The notes beneath the pieces are model-generated. The model worked only from the letters and a program-made list of their open reading frames with translations, made no database searches and had not been told where the DNA came from. The position numbers and the translations under genes are program-made. 56,461 nucleotides of DNA from Colivicinus sp963607765 (GTDB taxonomy: Bacteria > Bacillota_I > Bacilli_A > Erysipelotrichales > Erysipelotrichaceae). The first letter of the stretch is position 1; each line of letters starts with the position of its first letter. Below, in pieces: positions 41,137 through 50,505 of this stretch. Location: the NCBI GenBank assembly GCA_963607765.1, contig CAVDDT010000011.1:1-56461 (forward strand), written 5' to 3'.

Positions 41137-43384
41137 TTATAAGGCTATTGATTTAGATAGAGTTAAGGATAAAGTTTGTGAGTATTGTGCAATTGATGAT
41201 GCCAAGACTTACATTAAAGAGGAAAAAGTTATCTTTAATCCATTGCTTATTAGAAATAATTTAAATGAGACTAAAGAGGCTTTTGATTTACTTAGAAAAG
41301 ACTTTAATCTCAGTTTTGATGGGATTGTTAATACTAATGTCATTTTCACAAAAGCTAGCAAAGATTCTATTTTGGAAGGGATTGAGCTATCTAAGGTGTT
41401 AGCTTTTTCTAATCATTGTGAAAGAATTAAAACAAAATTAAATAGTTTAAGTGATGATTTAAGCATCAAAGGATATGCTGAGGCAATATATGTAGATGAT
41501 AATTTAAATAGACGTATTTCCAAAGTTGTTGATTCAAATGGCAATATTAAAGAAGATGCTAGTTTAAAATTAAAAGAAATTTTCAATAAGATTTATAAAA
41601 ATATAAACGATTTACATAGTGCTAGTGCTAATTTTATTGCTAGACATTCTTCTTCTTTACAAGAAGCTAGTGTTTATACAAGAAATGATCGTGTAGCTTT
41701 TCTTTTAAAGAATTCTGATAAAAATAAGTTTAATGGTTATCAATATGGCACAAGTTCAAGCGGTTTAGCAACTTATGTTGAACCAAGTGAGTTTATTGAA
41801 TTAAACAATAAAACAGCTTCTTTAGAGATTGAAAAAGAAGAGGAAATAAAAAGAATTTTAAGAGAAGTTACTTATTATGTTTCACTTGTTTCTGATTCTT
41901 ATATATTAAACTTTGAATCTTTAGTTAAATTAGATGTAATATTCGCTAAAGCCGAATATGGTTTCTATAATGCGGGGGTAGTTTCAACTTTAAATAATGA
42001 TAATAATCTTTATTTAAAGGATGTTGCTCATCCTTTAATTGAAAAGAAAAAAGTTGTTACTAATACCTATACTTTACATAATCCTTATAAAGGAATTGTA
42101 ATATCTGGTACTAATACTGGTGGCAAAACGGTTGGTTTAAAGTTAATTGGACTTTCGGTTTTAATGAGCTATTTAGGTATACCGCTACTGGCAAGTGAGG
42201 CAAGTGTGCCTTTTTATGAGAATGTTTATATTGATATTGATGATAATCAATCAATTGCCAATGCCTTAAGTACTTTTAGTGCCCATATTTCTAATATTAA
42301 TGAAATATTGAATAAGGCTAATAATCATTCGTTAATTCTTATTGATGAGCTTATCAGCGGTACCGATCCTAAAGAAGCTCAAGCAATTTCTTTAGCTATT
42401 CTAAAGAAGATATTAAATATTGGTTCTTATTTTGTGATTACTACTCACTATGATGATATTAAGAAGTTTGCTTATGATGATCAAACAATCTTATTAAGTA
42501 GTGTTGGCTTTGATTTAGATAATTTAAAGCCAACATATAAGTATATCGAAAATAGTGTTGGTGTATCTAATGCGATCGATATTGCTTCTAGATATTTAGA
42601 TGATGAAAGCGTTGTAAAGGATGCAAGAAATTATTTAGAGAAATCTAAGAGTGAACAAGAGATTCTTTTAGAAAAGTTAGCTAATGAAATTCATGAGAAT
42701 GAAATTTTAAAAGGTAACCTTGAAGAAGAAAAGAAGATTAATGATCTTTTAAATAAGGAACTTAATGATAAATTGCTTGCTTTTGAGAAGGAAAAGGCAC
42801 AATTAAAAGAGAAATACAAACAAGAACTAAATGCTTATGTTGAGGATATTAAGAATAGGGCTAAGGAAAAGCTTGAAGAAATATCTATAAATAAGAATCC
42901 AACTATCATCAAACAAATAGAAGACTTAAAACAAGATGAAGAAAAGGAAGAGATTGTTTTTAATGTCGGCGATAGTGTTAGAGTGAAAAATAGTAGTGGT
43001 GTTGGTGAGATTACTTCAATAGATGGAAATAGGGTTTCTGTAAACGTTAATGGTATGAATATCAAGACTAAGCTTGATAACTTGGAGAAATTAAAGAAAA
43101 TCAAAAAGAAAAGCTATACTCCTAAACAAAGACTAAGCAGAGTTAGTAGAGATCTTAATCTAGTTGGTCAAAGAGTAGAAGATGGCTTGGCTATGCTTGA
43201 TAATTATTTAGATAATGCTTATGGTGCTGGACTTAAGGAAGTAAAAATTATTCATGGTTTTGGCACAGGACAACTTAGAAAAGGTGTTAGGGAACATCTT
43301 AAGAAAAGCAGAATAGTAAAAAGTTTTGATAATGGAGATATTTACGATGGTGGTTCTAATGTGACTATCGTAAAATTTAAATAA
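41129..43384 (+). CDS. mutS2: Endonuclease MutS2
   Basis: MutS2 acts in recombination control and in splitting collided ribosomes in Bacillota. AAAGGTG lies seven bases before the ATG at 41129 (751 residues). The lever/core region (about 1-280) leads to the ATPase with Walker A GTNTGGKT (327-334; most relatives have GPNTGGKT) and Walker B LIDELISGTDPKEAQ (Asp406, Glu407). A long coiled coil follows (about 510-600), a KOW-like segment VGDSVRVKNSSGVGEITS, and a C-terminal Smr nuclease domain with IHGFGTGQLRKGVREHL. It has no mismatch-binding domain, which separates it from MutS. Confidence 0.96.
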   Translation: MIDYKAIDLDRVKDKVCEYCAIDDAKTYIKEEKVIFNPLLIRNNLNETKEAFDLLRKDFNLSFDGIVNTNVIFTKASKDSILEGIELSKVLAFSNHCERIKTKLNSLSDDLSIKGYAEAIYVDDNLNRRISKVVDSNGNIKEDASLKLKEIFNKIYKNINDLHSASANFIARHSSSLQEASVYTRNDRVAFLLKNSDKNKFNGYQYGTSSSGLATYVEPSEFIELNNKTASLEIEKEEEIKRILREVTYYVSLVSDSYILNFESLVKLDVIFAKAEYGFYNAGVVSTLNNDNNLYLKDVAHPLIEKKKVVTNTYTLHNPYKGIVISGTNTGGKTVGLKLIGLSVLMSYLGIPLLASEASVPFYENVYIDIDDNQSIANALSTFSAHISNINEILNKANNHSLILIDELISGTDPKEAQAISLAILKKILNIGSYFVITTHYDDIKKFAYDDQTILLSSVGFDLDNLKPTYKYIENSVGVSNAIDIASRYLDDESVVKDARNYLEKSKSEQEILLEKLANEIHENEILKGNLEEEKKINDLLNKELNDKLLAFEKEKAQLKEKYKQELNAYVEDIKNRAKEKLEEISINKNPTIIKQIEDLKQDEEKEEIVFNVGDSVRVKNSSGVGEITSIDGNRVSVNVNGMNIKTKLDNLEKLKKIKKKSYTPKQRLSRVSRDLNLVGQRVEDGLAMLDNYLDNAYGAGLKEVKIIHGFGTGQLRKGVREHLKKSRIVKSFDNGDIYDGGSNVTIVKFK

Positions 43385-45135
43385 TGGATATCAAGGATAA
43401 ACTAAAAACATTGCCCACTAAACCTGGTTGTTATCTTATGAAAGATAAGGATGGCAAGGTTATTTATGTTGGCAAGGCAATTGTTTTAAAAAATAGAGTT
43501 AATTCATATTTTAGAGGAGCACATGATTATAAGACCACTAAGTTGGTTTCTAATATATGTGATTTTGATTATATTGTTGTAGATAGCGAAAAAGAAGCTT
43601 TGATACTTGAATATAATCTAATTAAAAAATATGATCCTTACTACAACATTGTTTTTAAAGATGACAAGTCTTATCCTTACATTCTTTTAAAAGATAGTAT
43701 TGAGCCATGCGTTGAAGTGGTACGTTTAAAGAAAACTTCTAAGAAATATAAGGGGAGGCTGTTTGGCCCTTATCCTGATGTTGGAGCGGCCAGAAATACT
43801 TTAGATATTATTAATAAGCTGTATCCTACAAGAAAATGTAAGAATCTAGGCAAAGACTATTGTCTTTATTATCATATTGGTCAATGCCTTGGCTATTGTA
43901 AGAAAGACTATGATGAAAATCTTTGTTTAGAGGCTAAAAAGAAAATTACTTCTTTTTTGTGTGGTGATACAAGTTTAGTGTTAAATGATTTGAAAAAGAA
44001 AATGGAAGAGTCAAGCGATAAGCTTGATTTTGAGAGCGCTCTAACTTATCGAGATTTGATTAATGACATTAAAGTATCTACAAGTAAACAAGTAGTAGAA
44101 ATTTCTAAAAAAGAGAGCTTTGATGTGTTTAACTATGATGTATTAGATGGAAGCATTGCGATTACTGGTTTGTTTATTAGAAATGGCATTTTAATTGGTA
44201 GCGATAAGCATCTTGATTATTTGGTTGGGGATGAAGGAAACTATGTTTCTAGTTATATTTATCAATATTATCAAATCAATTTAAAGCCCAAAACTTTATT
44301 TGTACCAGAAGAGTTATTAGATTATCTAAAAGGAATGGATGATATTGAAGTTAGAAGTATTACTAGGGGAAATAAATATGGTCTTTTAAAAAGAGCCAAG
44401 GTTAATAGCAGCGAGTCCTTAAGACAAAATAAGGATGTTTTAACTAGCAAGTATGCTTATTTAGACTCCGTTAACAATGAACTTGAAAGAATATTTGGCT
44501 CTAGAATAAATCGCATCGAATTGTTTGATAATTCTCATACAGCTGGTACTAATACAGTAGCTGGCATGGTTGTTTATAAGAATCTAAGACCTTCTAAGAA
44601 AGACTATCGATTATATAAACTTGAAGATGGTGCAGATGATTTAAAGTCTATGAAAGAAGTTTTATATCGTCGCTATTTTAGAGTTTTAAAAGATAATTTA
44701 GAAAGACCTGATTTAATTATTGTCGACGGTGCTAGAAATCAAATTGAGATGGCTAAGGAAGTTCTTGAATCATTAGGGTTAGATATTAAATTATGTGGTT
44801 TAGGCAAAGATGATAGTCATAATACTTCTTATTTAATGGACAATAATTTTAATAAGATTGATATCGATCCTAAAAGTAATTTATTCTTCTTTCTAACAAA
44901 TTGCCAAGATGAAGTCCATCGTTTTGCGATAACTTATCATAAAAAGCTAAGAAATAAATCTACTTATAAATCTTTATTAGATGATGTAGAAGGACTTGGG
45001 CCAAAGCTTAGGGTTAAATTATTAAAGAAATATAAAAGTATTTCGAATATCAAAACATTAGATGTCAATGAATTAAATACTGTTTTGCCTGTAAAGGTGG
45101 CAGAGAGGTTGTATAATAAGTTACACAATGATTAA
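43384..45135 (+). CDS. uvrC: Excinuclease ABC subunit C (UvrC)
   Basis: UvrC makes both incisions around bulky DNA lesions in nucleotide excision repair. The 583-residue protein has the N-terminal GIY-YIG-type nuclease (GCYLMKDKDGKVIYVGKA, about 15-32), a cysteine-rich segment (CKNLGKDYCLYYHIGQCLGYC, written here only in part as the cluster near 150-170), the UVR domain (about 200-235), the RNase H-like nuclease with ELFDNSH and LIIVDGARNQI, and C-terminal helix-hairpin-helix DDVEGLGPKLRVKLLKKY. The start overlaps the mutS2 stop (TAATGG). Confidence 0.95.
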   Translation: MDIKDKLKTLPTKPGCYLMKDKDGKVIYVGKAIVLKNRVNSYFRGAHDYKTTKLVSNICDFDYIVVDSEKEALILEYNLIKKYDPYYNIVFKDDKSYPYILLKDSIEPCVEVVRLKKTSKKYKGRLFGPYPDVGAARNTLDIINKLYPTRKCKNLGKDYCLYYHIGQCLGYCKKDYDENLCLEAKKKITSFLCGDTSLVLNDLKKKMEESSDKLDFESALTYRDLINDIKVSTSKQVVEISKKESFDVFNYDVLDGSIAITGLFIRNGILIGSDKHLDYLVGDEGNYVSSYIYQYYQINLKPKTLFVPEELLDYLKGMDDIEVRSITRGNKYGLLKRAKVNSSESLRQNKDVLTSKYAYLDSVNNELERIFGSRINRIELFDNSHTAGTNTVAGMVVYKNLRPSKKDYRLYKLEDGADDLKSMKEVLYRRYFRVLKDNLERPDLIIVDGARNQIEMAKEVLESLGLDIKLCGLGKDDSHNTSYLMDNNFNKIDIDPKSNLFFFLTNCQDEVHRFAITYHKKLRNKSTYKSLLDDVEGLGPKLRVKLLKKYKSISNIKTLDVNELNTVLPVKVAERLYNKLHND

Positions 45136-45298
45136 GAATTTAAATGTTACATTATCGCTTATTTGCTTAGTAGTGATCGTATTAATTGCTTTAAAGGTTG
45201 GACTTGGACTGATCTTTTCTAGTAATCTAGAGACTACAGGTACTGCTAAAGGCAATTTAGAACTTTTAAAGAATTATAAAGATAACGAAGAAGAATGA
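45128..45298 (+). CDS. Small membrane protein of 56 residues
   Basis: The frame begins MIKNLNVTLSLICLVVIVLI and contains one clear membrane helix (about 7-31, including ALKVGLGLIF). A polar tail ends KNYKDNEEE. It starts eight bases inside the end of uvrC and its TGA overlaps the rmuC ATG (ATGA), so it is embedded in a chain of translationally coupled genes. That placement and the sensible amino-acid pattern make it likely to be real. I recognise no family. Single-helix proteins beside rmuC could help place it, but this is speculation. Confidence 0.65.
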   Translation: MIKNLNVTLSLICLVVIVLIALKVGLGLIFSSNLETTGTAKGNLELLKNYKDNEEE

Positions 45299-46332
45299 GT
45301 ACCATCGAAATACTGTTAATTATCTTAATTGTTTTGTTGGTAATGGTTTTTATAACTATTCTTTTTTTGTTGTTTAAAGGAAGAAATAATGATGCGAGAG
45401 TTAATTTAAACAAAGATTTTCTTTCTTTTTCTAACAAGATGAATGAGGATTTTAATAAGCTTACTAATGCTACACTTGAACATCTTGGTTCCTTGGAAGA
45501 AAAGGTCAACAAGAACATTATTGAAACAAGCAAGACTACTAATGAGAATTTTTTAAAGCTGTCAGAAAAGATGACCAAGATTGATGAGACACAAAAGTCT
45601 TTGAATGACTTATCAAATGATATCGTTTCTTTACAATCTATTTTAAATGATAAGAAAAGTAGAGGAACGTTTGGCGAAATTGAATTATATTCTCTTTTGG
45701 AAGTAGCTTTTGGAACTGATTATACAAGATATGCTAAGCAATATACTTTATCTAATAATTCTAAGGTTGATGCGGTAATATTTGGGCCCGAGAGTCTTGG
45801 GCTTATTTGTGTGGACTCTAAGTTTCCGCTTGAGAACTATCGAAGAATCTATGATGATTCACTTAGTTCTTTAGAAAAAGAAAAGGCTAAAACAAATTTT
45901 AAAAGTGATGTTTTAAAACATATCAACGATATCAAGAATAAATACATTATTCCAGGTCAAACTGCTCCTATGGCATATATGTTTGTGCCAAGTGAAGCTA
46001 TTTTTGCGGAAATTTATTCCAACTATGAAGATATCGTTGATAAGTCATATGAGGCTAAAGTCTATATCGTTTCACCAACTACCTTAATGGCTTATTTAAC
46101 AGCGATTAGAAGTATTTACTTAGGCCAGGTAAAAAACGAGAAAGCAAAAGAAATTGAAAAACTTCTCAGTGAATTAGAAGTGGAATTTGTTAGACTTAAG
46201 GATAGAAGTGAAGCTTTACAAAGAGATTTTGAAAAGATTATTCCTGATTTTGAAAAAGTAGCTTTGACTTCAAATAAAATTATTAAAAGATTCGCTCAAA
46301 TCAATGCGGGGGAGATAGATGGAAAAGATTAA
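45295..46332 (+). CDS. rmuC: RmuC-family DNA recombination protein
   Basis: RmuC limits recombination at inverted repeats; it has a nuclease-like core. The 345-residue protein has an N-terminal membrane helix (about 4-24), a coiled coil with repeated heptads (about 35-110), and the conserved core from GTFGEIELYSLLE, with KVDAVIFGP, VDSKFPLENYR (the Asp and Lys of a restriction-endonuclease-like site) and FVPSEAIFAEI. The start overlaps the preceding small ORF. It overlaps the yitT gene by 14 bases. Confidence 0.92.
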   Translation: MSTIEILLIILIVLLVMVFITILFLLFKGRNNDARVNLNKDFLSFSNKMNEDFNKLTNATLEHLGSLEEKVNKNIIETSKTTNENFLKLSEKMTKIDETQKSLNDLSNDIVSLQSILNDKKSRGTFGEIELYSLLEVAFGTDYTRYAKQYTLSNNSKVDAVIFGPESLGLICVDSKFPLENYRRIYDDSLSSLEKEKAKTNFKSDVLKHINDIKNKYIIPGQTAPMAYMFVPSEAIFAEIYSNYEDIVDKSYEAKVYIVSPTTLMAYLTAIRSIYLGQVKNEKAKEIEKLLSELEVEFVRLKDRSEALQRDFEKIIPDFEKVALTSNKIIKRFAQINAGEIDGKD

Positions 46333-47182
46333 AAACTTATTTGACATTAAATTAATTCTAGCGGCAATTGCCAGTGCGGCAGTGTATTCTTTTGCGATTA
46401 CCAATTTCTCAATTCCAGCAAATTTGTATCCAGCTGGATTTTCTGGTATTTCAAGAATCACATCTGACTTATTAAGTGACTTTGCTAATATTAATATTTC
46501 TTATTCAACGCTATATTTAATTTTAAATTTAGTTGTTGTTGTATTGGTTTTCAATAAATTAGGAAAGAAGTTTCTTACTTATTCAACACTACAATTCTTG
46601 TTGGTATCATTTTTTACTAGTTTCTTTAAAAGAGTAATGATTATTGACGAGACAATCTTACTAGCTATGTTTGGCGGCATCTTAAATGGAACTGGTATTG
46701 GCATTGCCTTGTCATTTAATTTCTCTAGCGCAGGCTTTGACTTTATTAGCATTTTCTTTGCCAGCAAATATAAAAAAGATGTTTGGAATTATGTTTTTGG
46801 TATTAATTTAATTATTTTAACTTTAGCCGGTTTCATCTATGGCTGGGAAAGAGCTCTTTATTCAATTATTTATCAATTTGCCAGCACGCAAGTTATTAAG
46901 ATTTTCCATCAACGTTATACTCATAAGACATTATCAATTATTACTAAAAAGCCAGATGAGGTTGCGAAGGCTATTTTGGCTAATGTTAGACATGGAATAA
47001 CAGAAATTAAGGCTACTGGTTATTATAGTGGTGAGGATACAACACTTTTATATACAATTATTAATTCTTTCCAATATAAAGAAGTTGTTAAAATTGTAAT
47101 GGACACTGATCCACATGCCTTCATTAATATTCAAGATACTTTATCTATATATGGTAACTACTACCAAAAGCCTTTAGACTAG
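46319..47182 (+). CDS. YitT-family membrane protein (DUF161/DUF2179)
   Basis: The 287-residue protein has about six hydrophobic segments in its first 200 residues. Family marks include FAITNFSIPANLYPAGFSGI and GGILNGTGIGIALSF. A C-terminal cytosolic DUF2179 domain follows (about 205-287, with SIITKKPDEVAKAIL and MDTDPHAFINIQDTLSIYG). Function of the family is not known; members are common and multi-copy in Bacillota. GGGGAGA within the end of rmuC precedes the ATG. Confidence 0.9.
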   Translation: MEKIKNLFDIKLILAAIASAAVYSFAITNFSIPANLYPAGFSGISRITSDLLSDFANINISYSTLYLILNLVVVVLVFNKLGKKFLTYSTLQFLLVSFFTSFFKRVMIIDETILLAMFGGILNGTGIGIALSFNFSSAGFDFISIFFASKYKKDVWNYVFGINLIILTLAGFIYGWERALYSIIYQFASTQVIKIFHQRYTHKTLSIITKKPDEVAKAILANVRHGITEIKATGYYSGEDTTLLYTIINSFQYKEVVKIVMDTDPHAFINIQDTLSIYGNYYQKPLD

Positions 47183-47183
47183 T

Positions 47184-49295
47184 ATGAATAATGATTTAAA
47201 TAATGTAATTGAAGCTCATAAAAAGCTACTTGATAGTTTAAATTCTACTTTAAATTTAAGTGAAAAGTTTAAAGATAATATTAATAAGTCTATTTATAAT
47301 CTTTTAAAAGAAAAGACTTTATCTGTTTTAAAAAACATTGATGTATCCGCTTTAAGTGGAAAGGGCTTTAGAATCAAACTTCTACAAGAAAATGGCTATA
47401 ATGATGCAGCTAGTTTATATAATGCTTCTTTAAATGAATTAGCTAATATTAAAGGGATTAGTGCTGAAGGTGCTAGGAATATTAATATGGCTGTTACTAA
47501 TTTGTTTGATGAAACAATGAATAATCAAACTATTTCTATTAGTAGCGATGGCGATAATGTTGATGTTTTAAATCTTCTTAAAAATATTTATATTTATCTT
47601 TATACTAAAGATATTATTAGTGAATGTAATGATGTCTATAATCGTAATAAAGATGATATTGATGACGCCTTAGCTAGCATTAAAAAAACTAGTGGTTTTT
47701 TTGGCTTGTTTCAAAACACCAGTGTAAAACAAGACAGCGAGAATGCTAAAAACGATTTAATAAATAGTTATAATTCTGGATTTTATAAGGTTGCCTTAGA
47801 CAAATTAAATACTTTAAAGGCCATTTGTGATGCTGATGATAGTAGTGTGTATAGTGACTATAATAAGAATTCTATTAAATACATAAATGTTATTAATGAA
47901 ATTAATCCCAATGCTTTAGAAAAAGAAAATGGTAATTATGATTTGCCTAAAGAATTAGCTATTGAAGTAGATAAACAAAGTTACTACAAGGACCAATTAA
48001 AGTGCACTTTAAGAAAGTATCAAGAATATGGCGTTAAGTTTATTCTTCACCAAAAAAGAGTTCTTTTAGGAGATGAAATGGGCCTAGGCAAGACTATTCA
48101 GGCAATAGGGGTTATGGCATCTTTATTGGAATGTGACCAAAATCATTTTTTAGTTATTTGTCCTGCTAGTGTGTTAGTTAACTGGTGCAAAGAAATAAAA
48201 GAAAAGTCCACTTTAAATGCCTATGGCTTACACGGCAATAGTAAGAAAGAAGACTTTCAAAAATGGCTTGATAATGGTGGTGTAGCTGTTTGTACATATG
48301 AGGGAAGTGGTGATTTTACATTTCCCGAAAACTTTAAACTTCCGTTGTTGATTGTTGATGAAGCACATTATATTAAAAACAAGAACACTCTTAGAAGTAA
48401 GAATGTTTCTAAATTATGCAATATTTCTAATCGTATTTTATTTATGACGGGAACTGCTTTGGAAAATAATTTAAGTGAAATGATTTCACTTTTATATATG
48501 CTTAGACCGGATATTGCGGCAAGAGTGGAAAGACTATCAATTATTGGCACCACTGATAAGTTTAAACAACTTGTGGCCCCTGTTTACTTTAGAAGAAAAA
48601 GGGAGGATGTTTTGGGTGAACTTCCAGAAAAAATTGAGTCTAAACAATGGTGTACATTATTAGATGATGAAAAACTGGCTTATCATAAGGCTCTTTTATC
48701 ACATAACTATGCATTAATAAGGAGAGTTTCTTTCAATATTGATGATATGTCTAAATCTAGCAAGGCGATTAGACTGAAGGAAATTGTTGAAATGGCTAAA
48801 GAAGATAATCGCAAGGTTATTGTCTTCTCTTTCTTTTTGGATACTATTTCTAAAGTATCTAAATTATTTGAAAGCCAAAGTATGGAACCAATCACTGGTT
48901 CTTTATCACCAGAAGAAAGACAAAGCATTATTGATAAATTCAATGATGCGCCAAGTGGTACGATATTACCAGCTCAAATTCAATCTGGTGGGACAGGTTT
49001 AAATATTCAAACTGCTAGTGTCGTAGTTATTTGTGAACCACAATTTAAGCCTTCAATTGAAAACCAAGCTATTTCTAGATGTTACCGTATGGGACAATCT
49101 AGAAGTGTTCTTGTCTATAGATTATTGTGCGAACATACAATTGACGAAAAGATTGTTGATGTTTTGAAACAAAAACAAAAAATTTTTGATGAATATGCGG
49201 ATAAATCAGAAAGTGGCGAAGAAAGCATTAATCTTAATGATAAGAACTTTAATGATTTGATTGAAGAAGAGATTAAAAATATCAAGATAGAGTAA
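47184..49295 (+). CDS. SNF2-family helicase-like ATPase with N-terminal helix-hairpin-helix
   Basis: SNF2 ATPases translocate on double-stranded DNA and strip or move bound proteins; RapA is a bacterial relative. The 703-residue protein has an N-terminal region of about 270 residues with a helix-hairpin-helix-like segment (LYNASLNELANIKGISAEGA, about 76-95). The two RecA-like lobes follow: motif I GDEMGLGKTIQ (296-306), DEAH box (392-395), MTGTALENNLSE as motif III, and motif VI QAISRCYRMGQ. All ATPase motifs are intact. No restriction or defence partner is adjacent; it follows yitT by one base in the repair-gene chain. A housekeeping DNA-repair or transcription-recycling role is the simplest reading. 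Confidence 0.88.
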   Translation: MNNDLNNVIEAHKKLLDSLNSTLNLSEKFKDNINKSIYNLLKEKTLSVLKNIDVSALSGKGFRIKLLQENGYNDAASLYNASLNELANIKGISAEGARNINMAVTNLFDETMNNQTISISSDGDNVDVLNLLKNIYIYLYTKDIISECNDVYNRNKDDIDDALASIKKTSGFFGLFQNTSVKQDSENAKNDLINSYNSGFYKVALDKLNTLKAICDADDSSVYSDYNKNSIKYINVINEINPNALEKENGNYDLPKELAIEVDKQSYYKDQLKCTLRKYQEYGVKFILHQKRVLLGDEMGLGKTIQAIGVMASLLECDQNHFLVICPASVLVNWCKEIKEKSTLNAYGLHGNSKKEDFQKWLDNGGVAVCTYEGSGDFTFPENFKLPLLIVDEAHYIKNKNTLRSKNVSKLCNISNRILFMTGTALENNLSEMISLLYMLRPDIAARVERLSIIGTTDKFKQLVAPVYFRRKREDVLGELPEKIESKQWCTLLDDEKLAYHKALLSHNYALIRRVSFNIDDMSKSSKAIRLKEIVEMAKEDNRKVIVFSFFLDTISKVSKLFESQSMEPITGSLSPEERQSIIDKFNDAPSGTILPAQIQSGGTGLNIQTASVVVICEPQFKPSIENQAISRCYRMGQSRSVLVYRLLCEHTIDEKIVDVLKQKQKIFDEYADKSESGEESINLNDKNFNDLIEEEIKNIKIE

Positions 49296-49322
49296 AAGAA
49301 AAGCGGTGTTCCGCTTTTCTTT
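49295..49322. terminator. Bidirectional terminator between the SNF2 gene and trpS
   Basis: AAAGAAAAGCGG (49295-49306) pairs with CCGCTTTTCTTT (49311-49322) around TGTT. It overlaps the stop codons of both convergent genes. Confidence 0.9.
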
Positions 49323-50310
49323 AATATTTGATTTCAAGTCCAACTTTCCTTTTGACATCTTCAAGAGTTTGGAAAGCTATCTTATCAGCTTTAATAGCAC
49401 CATCTTCAAGTACTTTTTCAAGTGTGTGGCTTTCAATTATTTCTTTGTATTTGGCTTGAATTTTTTCAAGTTCTTCACATACCACATCTGCTACATATCC
49501 CTTAAGTTTTCCATAGCCTTCATCTTTAAATTCATCAGCGATATCTTGCATAGATCTATCAGTTAAAGAAGAAGCAATTTCAATTAGATTATATAGACCT
49601 GGTTGGTTTTCTTTATCTAGTTGAATCTTTCCAACTGAATCAGTTACAGCTGACATAATTTTCTTTCTAGCAACTTTTAAATCATCTAATAAGTAGATGC
49701 AACCCTTATTTGTTTCATCTGATTTAGACATCTTTTTAGAAGGATCTTGTAGGCTCATGATTCTAGCACCAACTTTAGCTACAACAGGTTCTGGTACTAC
49801 AAAAGTATTTCCATATTTATTATTGAATCTTATTGCTAAGTCTCTAGTTAGTTCAACATGTTGCTTTTGGTCCTCACCAACCGGAACATAGTTTGCATTA
49901 TAAAGAAGAATATCGGCAGCCATTAGACAGGGGTAAGTGTATAACCCAGCTGTTAGATTTTTTTCTCCTTTTTGTGTCTTATCTTTAAATTGTGTCATTC
50001 TATTTAGTTCGCCAAGATAAGTGTTGCATGCCATTATATAGCCTAGTTCTGCATGTTCGTGGACATCTGTTTGAAGAAAGATGGTGGCTTTATTCGGATC
50101 TAGTCCACATGCAAGATATAAAGCAACACAATCGGTAAGATTTTTTCTTAAATCCGCTGGATCTTGATATTCAGTGATGCAATGCAGATTGGCAATAAAA
50201 ACAATCATTTCATATTCATCTTGATACTTTACAAAGTTTCTTAATGCACCGATATAGTTTCCTAGTGTTAATTGTCCTGTTGGCTTAATGCCAGATAACA
50301 TTCTTTTCAT
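49321..50310 (-). CDS. trpS: Tryptophanyl-tRNA synthetase
   Basis: Charges tRNA-Trp. The 329-residue protein has the N-terminal SGIKPTGQLTLGNYIGALR, containing the HIGH equivalent TLGNY, and the KMSKS loop KKMSKSD. The segments VGEDQKQHVELTRDLAIRFN and MAADILLYNANYVPVG are typical of bacterial TrpRS. GAGGAGG precedes the ATG at 50310. It is read from its own T-box leader on the minus strand. Confidence 0.96.
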   Translation of the reverse strand: MKRMLSGIKPTGQLTLGNYIGALRNFVKYQDEYEMIVFIANLHCITEYQDPADLRKNLTDCVALYLACGLDPNKATIFLQTDVHEHAELGYIMACNTYLGELNRMTQFKDKTQKGEKNLTAGLYTYPCLMAADILLYNANYVPVGEDQKQHVELTRDLAIRFNNKYGNTFVVPEPVVAKVGARIMSLQDPSKKMSKSDETNKGCIYLLDDLKVARKKIMSAVTDSVGKIQLDKENQPGLYNLIEIASSLTDRSMQDIADEFKDEGYGKLKGYVADVVCEELEKIQAKYKEIIESHTLEKVLEDGAIKADKIAFQTLEDVKRKVGLEIKY

Positions 50311-50330
50311 ATAAGTTCCTCCTCAAATAA

Positions 50331-50470
50331 AAAAGGCACCTATGGGACGAAAATTTCCGTGGTGCCACCCAATTTACTTCTTATTACGTTAACGCCGTAT
50401 TACGATATCCAATTCATTTATAAGACTTTGATTATTTCCACCAAACATAATCTCTCTATCTAAGCTATTT
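50331..50470 (-). promoter_or_regulatory. T-box leader of trpS, compact
   Basis: On the minus strand TGGGTGGCACCACGG (50371-50357) is the T-box sequence and can pair into the terminator stem ending GGTGCC-TTTTTT (to 50331). The stem I hairpin GATTAT...ATAATC has the loop GTTTGGTGGAA, and CGGCGTTAACG (50396-50386) is the short hairpin before it. TGG at 50411-50409, in GAATTGGATATC, is a good tryptophan specifier codon. The leader is about 140 bases, shorter than those of valS and thrS. Confidence 0.92.
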
Positions 50471-50505
50471 ATAAACTACTATTATTAATATATCATTTTA
50501 ATTAA

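Noticed and set aside
47184..49295. SNF2 protein as part of a defence system (for example DISARM- or Zorya-like)
   Set aside because: No methyltransferase, nuclease or other defence partner is adjacent; neighbours are housekeeping repair and transport genes.
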